Positions 1 to 5,662 of a stretch of DNA of 5,952 nt are shown here, in pieces. The notes below the pieces were generated by a model, which saw nothing but the letters and a program-made list of their open reading frames with translations, did no database searches and was not told the origin of the DNA. Origin of the DNA: Halieaceae bacterium (GTDB lineage: Bacteria; Pseudomonadota; Gammaproteobacteria; Pseudomonadales; Halieaceae). The stretch covers positions 1 to 5,952 of the forward strand of contig QXYP01000332.1 in the NCBI GenBank assembly GCA_009886815.1, given 5' to 3'. Each line of letters begins with the position of its first letter. Positions within the stretch are counted from its first letter, which is position 1. Made by a program: the position numbers and the translations under genes.

Positions 1-1
1 C

Positions 2-622
2 GGCGAATTTTCTAAAGCCCAAGGCACCAAGTACGCCCAAGCTGTCATGACCCCTATGCACAGTGGAGACACCAGCAGCTACGATTACATTCTCTGGGGA
101 ACCTGGCCCGATGGCGAAGCCATGTACAACGAATGGGGTTCGTATGCCAACGAATATTCTGATTGGCTAAAGGAAAATTCAGAAGGCGAACCTGCCGGGC
201 CTGCATCGAGTTGCAAACGATCGGTTGCCACCATTGACAGCCTTGTCAGCCGCGTGTCGATTCCGGCAGAAGAGCGTGACGCCAAGCGCCCCGTTCAGTT
301 CACCCGTTGCTCGCTCAAAGACGGCGTGTCTATAGACCAGGTCTATGCTCAAGCAGCGGCTAATAAAGAAGTTATGGAAGAAGGCGGTTTCAAAGGCTGG
401 GCCATTAGCTATCTGTTTCCCTACATGGGGTTCGATGGCAAGCAAGAATACGACTTCATGCAGGTTAACTACTGGTACTCTTTTGATTCCAGAGCCCATA
501 TGGCAGTTAACTGGCTAGACTTTGTTGCAGAGAACCCTTCACTTGAAGGTGATATGAGTCTCCTCGTCAGCTGCGAAGGATCCAACTCCTTTGTCTATGA
601 GTCGACCTTTAACAACCTTTAA
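2..622 (+). CDS. Hypothetical protein with two similar halves, 5' end outside window
   Basis: I do not recognise the family. The frame is open from base 2, so the gene starts upstream; the ATG at 47 is internal, because codons before it (Gly-Glu-Phe-Ser-Lys...) continue without a stop. About 206 residues are visible, ending at TAA 620-622. The visible part seems to hold two versions of one module. The first has SSYDYILWGTWPDGEAM and later a Cys (SSCKRS). The second has FTRCSLKDGVS, a WAISYLFPYMG segment, EYDFMQVNYWYSFDS, a WLDF helix and a Cys (LVSCEGS). The two YD(Y/F) stretches, each preceded by a P-M or P-Y-M segment and followed by an aromatic-rich helix, align well by eye. That pattern would fit tandem dimeric alpha/beta-barrel (ferredoxin-like) domains, but this is inference. 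No membrane segment is visible, and any signal peptide would lie outside the window. It converges on the LysR gene, with a terminator between them. Confidence 0.8.
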   Translation, partial: GEFSKAQGTKYAQAVMTPMHSGDTSSYDYILWGTWPDGEAMYNEWGSYANEYSDWLKENSEGEPAGPASSCKRSVATIDSLVSRVSIPAEERDAKRPVQFTRCSLKDGVSIDQVYAQAAANKEVMEEGGFKGWAISYLFPYMGFDGKQEYDFMQVNYWYSFDSRAHMAVNWLDFVAENPSLEGDMSLLVSCEGSNSFVYESTFNNL

Positions 623-629
623 AAACCCA

Positions 630-660
630 GCGGGATGCTCATTATCAATGGGCATCCCGC
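630..660 (-). terminator. Rho-independent terminator of the LysR gene
   Basis: The arms 630-643 (GCGGGATGCTCATT) and 647-660 (AATGGGCATCCCGC) pair over 14 bp with one G-U pair, leaving a 3-base loop. Read on the minus strand, the stem lies 3 bases past the LysR stop and is followed by TGGG and then TTTTT, the U-tract of an intrinsic terminator. On the plus strand no T-run follows, so it is a good terminator for the LysR gene and a weak one for the convergent gene ending at 622. It may still protect that mRNA's 3' end. Confidence 0.75.
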
Positions 661-663
661 ACA

Positions 664-1587
664 TCAGCTCAGAGGCGTCACGGTGTCACTGAGATCCCGA
701 GTAATTACCTCACGAATCTGAGCCTGCACTTCTTGATAAAAATGACGTGTGGGTGCATTGCGGCGATATAAAAAGGCATGCTCTCGAAACAATCGTCCAC
801 CCTGCAAAGGCTGGACCCGTAACTCCTCAGGTCTGTGGATCTCGCTGCGCACGTACAGAGCCGGTAAAAAAGCGAGGCCCATGCCCATGACCACCATCTG
901 ACGCAGTGTATCGAGGCTGGTGCCCTCGTAATCGGTATTCAAACGCGCTCCCGTGCGCTCACAAATGCGCTCCACCTCACGACGTAACGTGTGACCCTTC
1001 TCAACCGCGAGAATCTCAAGACCACTCAAATCACTCTCTGCCACATTGCTATGGGGTGCCACATCCATGTCGACTGGACTTGCTAAATATAGCGGTTCTC
1101 GAAACAGCGGTTCTCTAACAATCGTGTCGGGCACCGAGGAAATAGGCCCTATCACAATGTCAAAACGCCCTTCCTCCAAGCCCTTGAGCAACATGTCAGG
1201 CACTTCCTCGCGAACGTGCAGGCGCAGTTGCTGAAATCGCTGATGCAGTGTGGGCAGTAAGCTCGGCAACAGGTAGGGACCCAGTGTTTGCGGTACACCA
1301 AGACGGTAGGTCGAATGGCTGTGGTTACCAATAAGGTGCGCACTTTCCACCATATTGCGCCACTGGGAGAGCAGCGATAACGCCTCAGGCAAGAGATCCC
1401 TACCCACGGGTGTTAACAATGTGGCGTTTCGGGTGCGTTCAAACAACACCACACCCAAAATATCCTCTAACGCACGCAGTTGAACCGTCAGTGTCGGTTG
1501 GGTGACTCCCAGCCGCTGCGCGGCTTGGCGCAGTGAGCCGGCATCGGCAACTTCGGCGAAGTACTCCAACTGCCGTAATGACGCCAT
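664..1587 (-). CDS. LysR-type transcriptional regulator, OxyR-like without the peroxidatic cysteine
   Basis: This 307-aa DNA-binding regulator has the usual LysR length. Residues 1-60 form the winged helix-turn-helix (LRQLEYFAEVADAGSLRQAA, then TQPTLTVQLRALE and LGVVLFERTR), followed by a linker helix and an effector domain from about residue 92. Several blocks match E. coli OxyR as I remember it: LGPYLLPSLLP (102-112), KGHTLRRE (197-204), GTSLDTLRQMV (222-232) and LAFLPALYV (238-246). In OxyR the redox pair is Cys199 in GHCLR and Cys208. Here the first is Thr200, while Cys209 falls exactly where Cys208 should be, and the flanking His199 and Arg202 are kept. It therefore probably senses something other than peroxide by disulfide formation. 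The start is supported by GGAGGT at 1602-1597, nine bases upstream. It is divergent from the SulP gene and probably regulates it, and perhaps itself. Family call sure; ligand unknown. Confidence 0.93.
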   Translation of the reverse strand: MASLRQLEYFAEVADAGSLRQAAQRLGVTQPTLTVQLRALEDILGVVLFERTRNATLLTPVGRDLLPEALSLLSQWRNMVESAHLIGNHSHSTYRLGVPQTLGPYLLPSLLPTLHQRFQQLRLHVREEVPDMLLKGLEEGRFDIVIGPISSVPDTIVREPLFREPLYLASPVDMDVAPHSNVAESDLSGLEILAVEKGHTLRREVERICERTGARLNTDYEGTSLDTLRQMVVMGMGLAFLPALYVRSEIHRPEELRVQPLQGGRLFREHAFLYRRNAPTRHFYQEVQAQIREVITRDLSDTVTPLS

Positions 1588-1717
1588 GATTCGATTACCT
1601 CCATTTCAAAACTTTAAATACCTGATGCACGGGTCTGCGCCGGTCAATAAACGGCAATGTTGACGCGCGGTCCTTGTACAGAAAGCGCTGATTGTGCCTC
1701 ATTTACCGACTAAGCTT

Positions 1718-1726
1718 TTTATACCA
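1718..1726 (-). promoter_or_regulatory. Possible extended -10 promoter for the LysR gene
   Basis: The minus strand reads TGGTATAAA, matching the extended -10 form TGnTATAAT with five of six -10 bases. The expected -35 position is not TTGACA-like, which an extended -10 can tolerate. Transcription would start near 1711, giving a leader of about 124 nt. The element lies within 5-30 bp of the two palindromes at 1730-1759, so a bound regulator could occlude it, as expected for autorepression. Confidence 0.35.
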
Positions 1727-1729
1727 TCG

Positions 1730-1744
1730 ATAAACAATCGTTAT
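1730..1744. promoter_or_regulatory. Second AT-rich palindrome, ATAA-N7-TTAT, possible second regulator site
   Basis: ATAA (1730-1733) and TTAT (1741-1744) are inverted repeats seven bases apart, the same geometry as the neighbouring ATAG-N7-CTAT, and also meet T-N11-A. A nested CGAT-N5-ATCG (1728-1740) strengthens the symmetry, though its centre is offset by about 3 bp. LysR proteins often use two adjacent sites (recognition and activation) with the second weaker, which is the role suggested here. AT-rich DNA makes chance palindromes common, so confidence is modest. Confidence 0.3.
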
Positions 1745-1759
1745 ATAGATAAAAACTAT
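1745..1759. promoter_or_regulatory. Putative LysR/OxyR-type operator, ATAG-N7-CTAT
   Basis: The sequence ATAG-ATAAAAA-CTAT matches one dimer half of the E. coli OxyR consensus (ATAGnTnnnAnCTAT, from memory), including the inner T and A. It also satisfies the general LysR rule T-N11-A. The second half expected seven bases further on is not there. Instead a related palindrome, ATAA-N7-TTAT, abuts it on the left at 1730-1744 with its centre 15 bp away rather than 22. The site lies between the divergent regulator and transporter starts, as expected for the regulator's own operator. Confidence 0.5.
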
Positions 1760-1829
1760 CACTAAATACCAAAACCTTTGATATACCATTGCACGTACAT
1801 TACGCATCTTTCTTCAACTGGTATTTGAC

Positions 1830-3461
1830 ATGCGCGCTGCATACACCTTCGACCTCAAACATCTGCGAGGCGATATTTACGGCGGACTCACGGCGGGTGT
1901 CGTCGCCATTCCGCTAGCATTGGCCTTTGGCGTGGCTTCCGGGCTGGGCCCCATGGCGGGCATGTATGGTGCCATTATTGTGGGTTTCTTTGCCGCTTGG
2001 CTGGGCGGCACACCCACCAATGTCTCTGGCCCAACAGGGCCCATGGTGGTAGTACTCGCGGGCTTATTTGCCAGTCTTTCCGGTGATGTAGGGCTTATCC
2101 TCACGGCGGTGGTGCTGGCCGGAGTTTTCCAGATTATTTTTGGCCTCATCAAGCTGGGGGACTTTATTGGACTCGTGCCCTACCCCGTGGTTTCCGGATT
2201 CATGAGTGGTATTGGGGTGATCATTATCATCTTGCAGCTCGATGCTACCTTGGGGCACATGGCTCCCGCAGGCACCATTTCCGCGCTGCAATATCTGCCG
2301 ACAGCACTAACCGATATCAATATGTCGGCATTGGCAGTGGCCATGGTGACTCTCATCGTTGTTTACGGTTGGCCAACAACCTGGGGAAAATACCTCCCCG
2401 CAGCCCTCGCCGCACTGACCGCTGGCACACTCGTCTCCTTGTTTTTGAGCGGCATCCCGGTGCTTGGTGAGATTCCCAGCGGACTGCCCAGCTTCCATAT
2501 GCCCATTTTCGAACAAAGCGCCATGATGCTGGTGATCGAGGCGGCTTTTATCCTCGCCGTGTTGGGCGCCATCGATAGCCTTCTCACCTCACTGGTTGCA
2601 GACAACATGACCCGAACTCGCCATGACTCCAATCAGGAGCTGATTGGTCAGGGCATCGGCAATACCGTAGCCGGCTTGTTTGGTGGCATTGCAGGCGCGG
2701 GCGCCACCATGCGAACCGTGGTCAATATTCGCTCGGGGGGACACACCAAAATATCCGGCATGATTCACTCCGTCGTTCTTGCCGCCGTCGTCTTGGGCCT
2801 GGGGCCCATCGCCGCCCACATTCCCCACGCCGCACTGGCGGGTGTATTGATTAAGGTGGGGCTAGATATTATTGATTTTAGCTACCTGCGCAATGCGCAT
2901 CGCGGTCCACGCTGGGATTTGGCTCTCATGGCCTTGGTGCTGGGTTTGACCGTGCTGGTCGATTTAATTACGGCTGTCGGAGCCGGTGTTGTCTTGGCAG
3001 CGTTGGCTTATGTCAAACAGGTGCCGAAAGCACAGCTTGATGACCTGCAATCGCGACCACTCACCGCAACAACCGAAGAGGAGCGAGATTTAGTAGAAGC
3101 CCTCAAGGATCGGGTGACAGTCTTTGAATTTGGAGGTCCGCTGAGCTTTGGCGCTGCTGCGGACGTGGGCCACCATGTTAGAGAACGCTATCGGGATGGT
3201 ATGCACGCCATCATTCTCGATTTTTGCCGAGTGCCTTTTATCGATGTTTCCGCAGTGCGTGCGGTAGAAACTATCGCCTGCGATGCGGAGCGCGCTGGGA
3301 AGAAAATTTTTATTACAGGAATGAACGATGAAATCGCCAAGACCATGAAAGGATTGGGAGCTGACTGCTGCCTTGATTTGGACGCTGCCCGCCACACCGA
3401 TCGTATTGCACTGCTGCGAATCTTACACGATGAATACACCAACAAACTTGAGGGCCGTTAA
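1830..3461 (+). CDS. SulP family anion transporter with C-terminal STAS domain, probable bicarbonate transporter (BicA-like)
   Basis: This inner-membrane protein of 543 aa is typical in length for bacterial SulP carriers. Residues 14-395 are the membrane domain, with the inverted-repeat architecture of the family and many hydrophobic segments (about 20-38, 45-60, 86-107, 111-136, 165-180, 187-208, 232-258, 310-330, 364-395). Family signatures include AGVVAIPLALAFGVASGLGP (22-41), SGPTGPM (66-72), AIDSLLTSLVADN (247-259) and GATMRTVVNIRSGGHT (291-306). The D249-SLLT253-S spacing matches the Asp and Thr that I recall binding Na+ in cyanobacterial BicA. Residues from about 427 to 533 are a STAS domain (VFEFGGPLSFGAAA, ILDFCRVPFIDVSA). 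The adjacent iota-type carbonic anhydrase makes Na+-coupled bicarbonate import the likeliest role; sulfate or dicarboxylate transport remains possible. ATG 1830 is the only usable start before the in-frame TGA at 1779, yet no Shine-Dalgarno sequence is visible. It probably heads an operon with the gene at 3562. Confidence 0.9.
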   Translation: MRAAYTFDLKHLRGDIYGGLTAGVVAIPLALAFGVASGLGPMAGMYGAIIVGFFAAWLGGTPTNVSGPTGPMVVVLAGLFASLSGDVGLILTAVVLAGVFQIIFGLIKLGDFIGLVPYPVVSGFMSGIGVIIIILQLDATLGHMAPAGTISALQYLPTALTDINMSALAVAMVTLIVVYGWPTTWGKYLPAALAALTAGTLVSLFLSGIPVLGEIPSGLPSFHMPIFEQSAMMLVIEAAFILAVLGAIDSLLTSLVADNMTRTRHDSNQELIGQGIGNTVAGLFGGIAGAGATMRTVVNIRSGGHTKISGMIHSVVLAAVVLGLGPIAAHIPHAALAGVLIKVGLDIIDFSYLRNAHRGPRWDLALMALVLGLTVLVDLITAVGAGVVLAALAYVKQVPKAQLDDLQSRPLTATTEEERDLVEALKDRVTVFEFGGPLSFGAAADVGHHVRERYRDGMHAIILDFCRVPFIDVSAVRAVETIACDAERAGKKIFITGMNDEIAKTMKGLGADCCLDLDAARHTDRIALLRILHDEYTNKLEGR

Positions 3462-3517
3462 GCTGAAACCTAACGCTAAAATTCCCGATTAAGTTCATTA
3501 GCCCAAACAATCAGAAC

Positions 3518-3536
3518 AGGGTTGCCTGACAACCCT
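3518..3536 (+). other. Intercistronic hairpin between SulP and carbonic anhydrase genes
   Basis: AGGGTTG (3518-3524) and CAACCCT (3530-3536) pair perfectly over 7 bp around a CCTGA loop. The stem is followed by AAAACCCC, not a T-run, so it is not an intrinsic terminator. It ends 10 bases before the GAGGAG ribosome binding site of the downstream gene. Such a structure could stabilise a processed 3' mRNA end, allow different expression of the two genes, or be incidental. Confidence 0.4.
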
Positions 3537-3561
3537 AAAACCCCACGAGGAGAGTAAAGTA

Positions 3562-3933
3562 ATGACCGAGCAAGACATTGTGCAATTATTTGCCAATTGG
3601 AACGCAGCACTGCAAACCGGTGATCCCGATCAGGTGACCGCGCTGTATGCTAAAGATGCCATCCTGCTACCAACAGTTTCTAATCAGGTTCGCCACAATC
3701 ATGCCGAAATCAGAGATTACTTTGTCAACTTTTTGAGCAAGAAACCTCAGGGCGTTATCGATGAGGCCAACACGAGGCATCTGGCAGAGGATTTAGTCAG
3801 CAATGCCGGGGTGTACACCTTTACCTTTGGCGACGGTAGCGCCGTCACCGCCCGCTTTAGCTACCTCTATCGGCAGATCGACGGTCACTGGAAAATTCTA
3901 GAGCACCACAGCTCGGCAATGCCCGAGGGCTGA
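3562..3933 (+). CDS. Iota-class carbonic anhydrase-like protein (SgcJ/EcaC / CaMKII-association-domain fold)
   Basis: This 123-aa protein is a single NTF2-like (SnoaL/DUF4440, CaMKII association) domain. Automated pipelines usually call such proteins SgcJ/EcaC family oxidoreductases. Its motifs follow those I recall from bacterial iota-carbonic anhydrases such as the Burkholderia territorii enzyme: WNAALQTGDPDQVTALYA (13-30), LLPTVSNQVR (35-44), AEIRDYFVNFL (48-58), AGVYTFTF (82-89), RFSYLYR (98-104) and the C-terminal HHSSAMPE (115-122). That class interconverts CO2 and bicarbonate, and some members do so without metal. Likely pocket residues are in TVSN, Y85, and the HHSS segment; I cannot assign roles with certainty. 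There is no signal peptide, unlike the secreted Burkholderia form, so it should be cytoplasmic. GAGGAGAG at 3547-3554 gives a strong ribosome binding site and fixes the start. It lies 100 bp after the SulP gene, presumably cotranscribed, supporting an inorganic-carbon role. Confidence 0.8.
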   Translation: MTEQDIVQLFANWNAALQTGDPDQVTALYAKDAILLPTVSNQVRHNHAEIRDYFVNFLSKKPQGVIDEANTRHLAEDLVSNAGVYTFTFGDGSAVTARFSYLYRQIDGHWKILEHHSSAMPEG

Positions 3934-3981
3934 TTGGCCAAAGGCATTTTGGCATCAGTGTCGTTGCTGTTGCACTCAAAG

Positions 3982-4009
3982 AAAAACCCGCTTAACGGCG
4001 GGTTTTTTT
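3982..4009. terminator. Bidirectional rho-independent terminator between iota-CA and purK genes
   Basis: AAAAACCCGC (3982-3991) pairs perfectly with GCGGGTTTTT (3998-4007) around a TTAACG loop. On the plus strand the GC stem runs into seven T residues (4003-4009), and on the minus strand into TTTTTCTTT, so it can stop transcription from both sides. It lies 48 bases after the carbonic anhydrase stop and 15 bases after the purK stop on the other strand. Confidence 0.92.
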
Positions 4010-4024
4010 GTAATACACCACCGT

Positions 4025-5107
4025 TCAACCCGAACCGTGCAACTCATCGATCATGTGGTGAGCAGCGTCACGTATTATCTGGGTATCGGTTCCAAGCAAG
4101 GTCACGTGCCCCACTTTACGTCCCTTTCTCAACCCTTTGCCATACGTTTGAATCAGGCTGCGCACGCCGCCCTCGGGTAACGTTGCCGGGAATTTATCGT
4201 CGAGGAGATTAACCATCGCCGCTGCACCCGAAAATGGCACCTCGCGAACCTCGCCGCCCAACGTGCAAACAACATGCTGGGTAAACTGATCAGCACCCAC
4301 AGCGCCAATCGTCCAATGCCCCGTATTGTGAACCCGAGGCGCTATTTCATTCACTATGAGACGGCCCTCGGTAATAAAGAACTCTATGGCCAGCACACCC
4401 ACATAATCCATAGCCGTTACAAGCGCGTGCGCGTAATCTGTCGCTTGCGCGGTCATCGCATCAGTCACATTAGCAGGCACCAAACTGCCAATGAGAATGC
4501 CATCACGCATGACGTTTTCAGTCATTGGATAAGTCACCATCGATCCATAACTGTCTCTAGCCACTACAATCGCCAACTCACGTTCAATAGCAATCTCAGC
4601 TTCGGCAATAACCGGAAAGCCATCCTTGGGAATGTCCGCACAATCTTCAGGTGAGGTCACACGCCACTGACCGCCACCGTCATAGCCACCCAGAGTCCGC
4701 TTACAGCGCAGGGCACTTTGCGGTGCCGCAGCCATGCCCGAGAGCAGCTCCTGAGTATTGGTCGCACAAAACCAGGGCGATGTTGGAATTTTCAGGGAAT
4801 CAAGCATCGCTTTCTGGGTATCGCGCTCACGCAGAACCACCAGTGCTTCATAGCGCGGAGCCAGACCAACGGTATCTCGAACGCGCTGCAAAATCGCATC
4901 ATCGATACTCTCGCGCTCAACGGTCACTGCGTCACACACCTTCAAAAATGCTTCCAACTCTGAAGCTTCAAAGATGGGGCCCAGTCCCTGCACGACAGGT
5001 ATTTCATCAAGACATAAAAAAGCGACCGACATGCCTTGGCGATTGGCCGCCTCTCCCAACATCTGACTGAGCTGGCCACAACCAATGATCCCAAGGCGCG
5101 TTTTCAA
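4025..5107 (-). CDS. purK: 5-(carboxyamino)imidazole ribonucleotide synthase (PurK)
   Basis: PurK is a cytoplasmic ATP-grasp enzyme of de novo purine synthesis that uses ATP and bicarbonate to carboxylate AIR to N5-CAIR. The 360 aa compare with about 355 in E. coli. Visible features are the N-terminal nucleotide-binding-like fold [17 protein letters not shown] (5-21), the glycine loop [10 protein letters not shown] (139-148), the E-rich ATP-grasp segment [11 protein letters not shown] (174-184), and the conserved [17 protein letters not shown] (253-269). The segment [11 protein letters not shown] (60-70) replaces the TYEFENV usual in many PurK proteins, a divergence worth noting. The start codon is TTG (5107-5105), since the first in-frame ATG, Met26, would remove the start of the fold. 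The start overlaps the purE TGA stop (TTGA), and AGAGGAAG at 5122-5115 provides a ribosome binding site, so translation is probably coupled. It shares the 3982-4009 terminator. Confidence 0.95.
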   Translation of the reverse strand: MKTRLGIIGCGQLSQMLGEAANRQGMSVAFLCLDEIPVVQGLGPIFEASELEAFLKVCDAVTVERESIDDAILQRVRDTVGLAPRYEALVVLRERDTQKAMLDSLKIPTSPWFCATNTQELLSGMAAAPQSALRCKRTLGGYDGGGQWRVTSPEDCADIPKDGFPVIAEAEIAIERELAIVVARDSYGSMVTYPMTENVMRDGILIGSLVPANVTDAMTAQATDYAHALVTAMDYVGVLAIEFFITEGRLIVNEIAPRVHNTGHWTIGAVGADQFTQHVVCTLGGEVREVPFSGAAAMVNLLDDKFPATLPEGGVRSLIQTYGKGLRKGRKVGHVTLLGTDTQIIRDAAHHMIDELHGSG

Positions 5108-5586
5108 TCCGTCGCTTCCTCTGGAACCGACGCTGTTTGTTCTTCTCGAAAACGATCGAGCGCTGCCGCAATCGTCGAGTCATTGTTGGCTAGCATGGCC
5201 GCAGCGAACAACGCTGCATTGGCTGCACCGGGCTGTCCAATCGCAAAGGTGGCCACAGGCACGCCTTTCGGCATTTGGGCAATCGAGAGCATGGCGTCGG
5301 CACCATTGAGAACGGTTGCAGCGACAGGCACGCCCAACACCGGCAGCGGCGTCATAGCGGCACACATGCCCGGTAAATGGGCAGCACCACCGGCGCCCGC
5401 GATAATCGCTTTTAAGCCACGGCCTTTTGCTTCCCGCGCATAAGCGTAGAGGCGATCTGGTGTTCTGTGTGCTGAAACGACCTTGGCTTCATAAGGAATA
5501 CCCAGCGCGTCGAGCATGTCAGCCGCCGCAGCCATCACACTCCAATCGGAGCGTGAACCCATAATAATGCCCACCGAAATATCCAT
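5104..5586 (-). CDS. purE: N5-carboxyaminoimidazole ribonucleotide mutase (PurE, class I)
   Basis: PurE rearranges the N5-CAIR made by PurK into CAIR in de novo purine synthesis; the class I enzyme is a cytoplasmic octamer. The 160 aa are of usual length. Motifs in order are [13 protein letters not shown] (6-18), [11 protein letters not shown] (37-47) with the catalytic His40 (His45 in E. coli), [12 protein letters not shown] (63-74), the [10 protein letters not shown] stretch (79-88), and [18 protein letters not shown] (112-129). The presence of PurK shows this is the bacterial mutase and not the class II AIR carboxylase. The ATG at 5586 is supported by GAGGA at 5599-5595, eight bases upstream. 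The last residues ([13 protein letters not shown]) are a short acidic tail whose coding sequence also carries the purK ribosome binding site. A TATACT promoter element lies 62-67 bases upstream, and I see no PurR-like operator. Confidence 0.96.
   Translation of the reverse strand: MDISVGIIMGSRSDWSVMAAAADMLDALGIPYEAKVVSAHRTPDRLYAYAREAKGRGLKAIIAGAGGAAHLPGMCAAMTPLPVLGVPVAATVLNGADAMLSIAQMPKGVPVATFAIGQPGAANAALFAAAMLANNDSTIAAALDRFREEQTASVPEEATD
5115..5122 (-). promoter_or_regulatory. Ribosome binding site deciding the purK TTG start
   Basis: AGAGGAAG on the minus strand lies inside the 3' end of purE, seven bases before the TTG at 5107. No ATG or GTG occurs nearby in frame, and this spacing fits the TTG, whose TTGA overlaps the purE stop. 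The arrangement points to translational coupling between the two purine genes. Confidence 0.7.
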
Positions 5587-5647
5587 GACGCTTGTCCTCG
5601 CCCGCTACTCCGACCTTTCGGACCAGCTCTGCAATGAAAAGCGGGGC

Positions 5648-5653
5648 AGTATA
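5648..5653 (-). promoter_or_regulatory. Probable -10 element of the purE-purK promoter
   Basis: The minus strand reads TATACT, five of six matches to TATAAT, and transcription would start near 5640, giving a leader of roughly 54 nt. The -35 position at 17-bp spacing reads ATGATG, with only three matches to TTGACA. The leader holds a small hairpin, TCCGA (5622-5618) with TCGGA (5613-5609) around a four-base loop, ending ten bases before the purE ribosome binding site. Confidence 0.5.
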
Positions 5654-5662
5654 CCTCAAGAA

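Larger units (their letters stand above)
1588..1829. promoter_or_regulatory. Divergent regulatory region between LysR and SulP genes
   Basis: This 242-bp gap separates two divergent starts and becomes strongly AT-rich from about 1700. It holds an OxyR-type palindrome (1745-1759), an abutting ATAA-N7-TTAT palindrome (1730-1744) and three copies of ATACCA (1721-1726, 1766-1771, 1783-1788). It also holds an 8-bp inverted pair, AAATACCA (1764-1771) and TGGTATTT (1819-1826). LysR regulators commonly bind such a shared region to activate the divergent target and repress themselves. I found no convincing -35/-10 pair for the SulP gene, which would fit an activator-dependent promoter. Confidence 0.65.

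Noticed and set aside
630..660. Plus-strand terminator for the gene ending at 622
   Set aside because: The stem is followed on the plus strand by ACATCAGCTC with no T-run, so the terminator is only convincing for the minus strand.
664..1587. Calling the LysR gene oxyR
   Set aside because: The fold matches, but the peroxidatic cysteine position is Thr and the neighbourhood is inorganic-carbon transport and not peroxide defence, so the symbol would imply an unsupported function.
1825..1830. TTGACA, a perfect -35 hexamer on the plus strand
   Set aside because: It overlaps the SulP start codon, and no -10-like sequence lies 16-18 bases downstream, inside the coding sequence.
3939..3955. CCAAA / TTTGG inverted repeat just after the carbonic anhydrase gene
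   Set aside because: The stem is only five AT-leaning base pairs with no T-run, and the strong terminator 30 bases downstream explains the gene end.
3934..4212. 92-codon plus-strand frame directly after the carbonic anhydrase stop
   Set aside because: It lacks a ribosome binding site, runs through the bidirectional terminator and lies antisense to the purK 3' end.
4274..5070. Long plus-strand frames antisense to purK (4274-4654 and 4651-5070)
   Set aside because: They are shadows of a well conserved ATP-grasp gene, with His/Arg/Ser-rich compositions typical of antisense frames.
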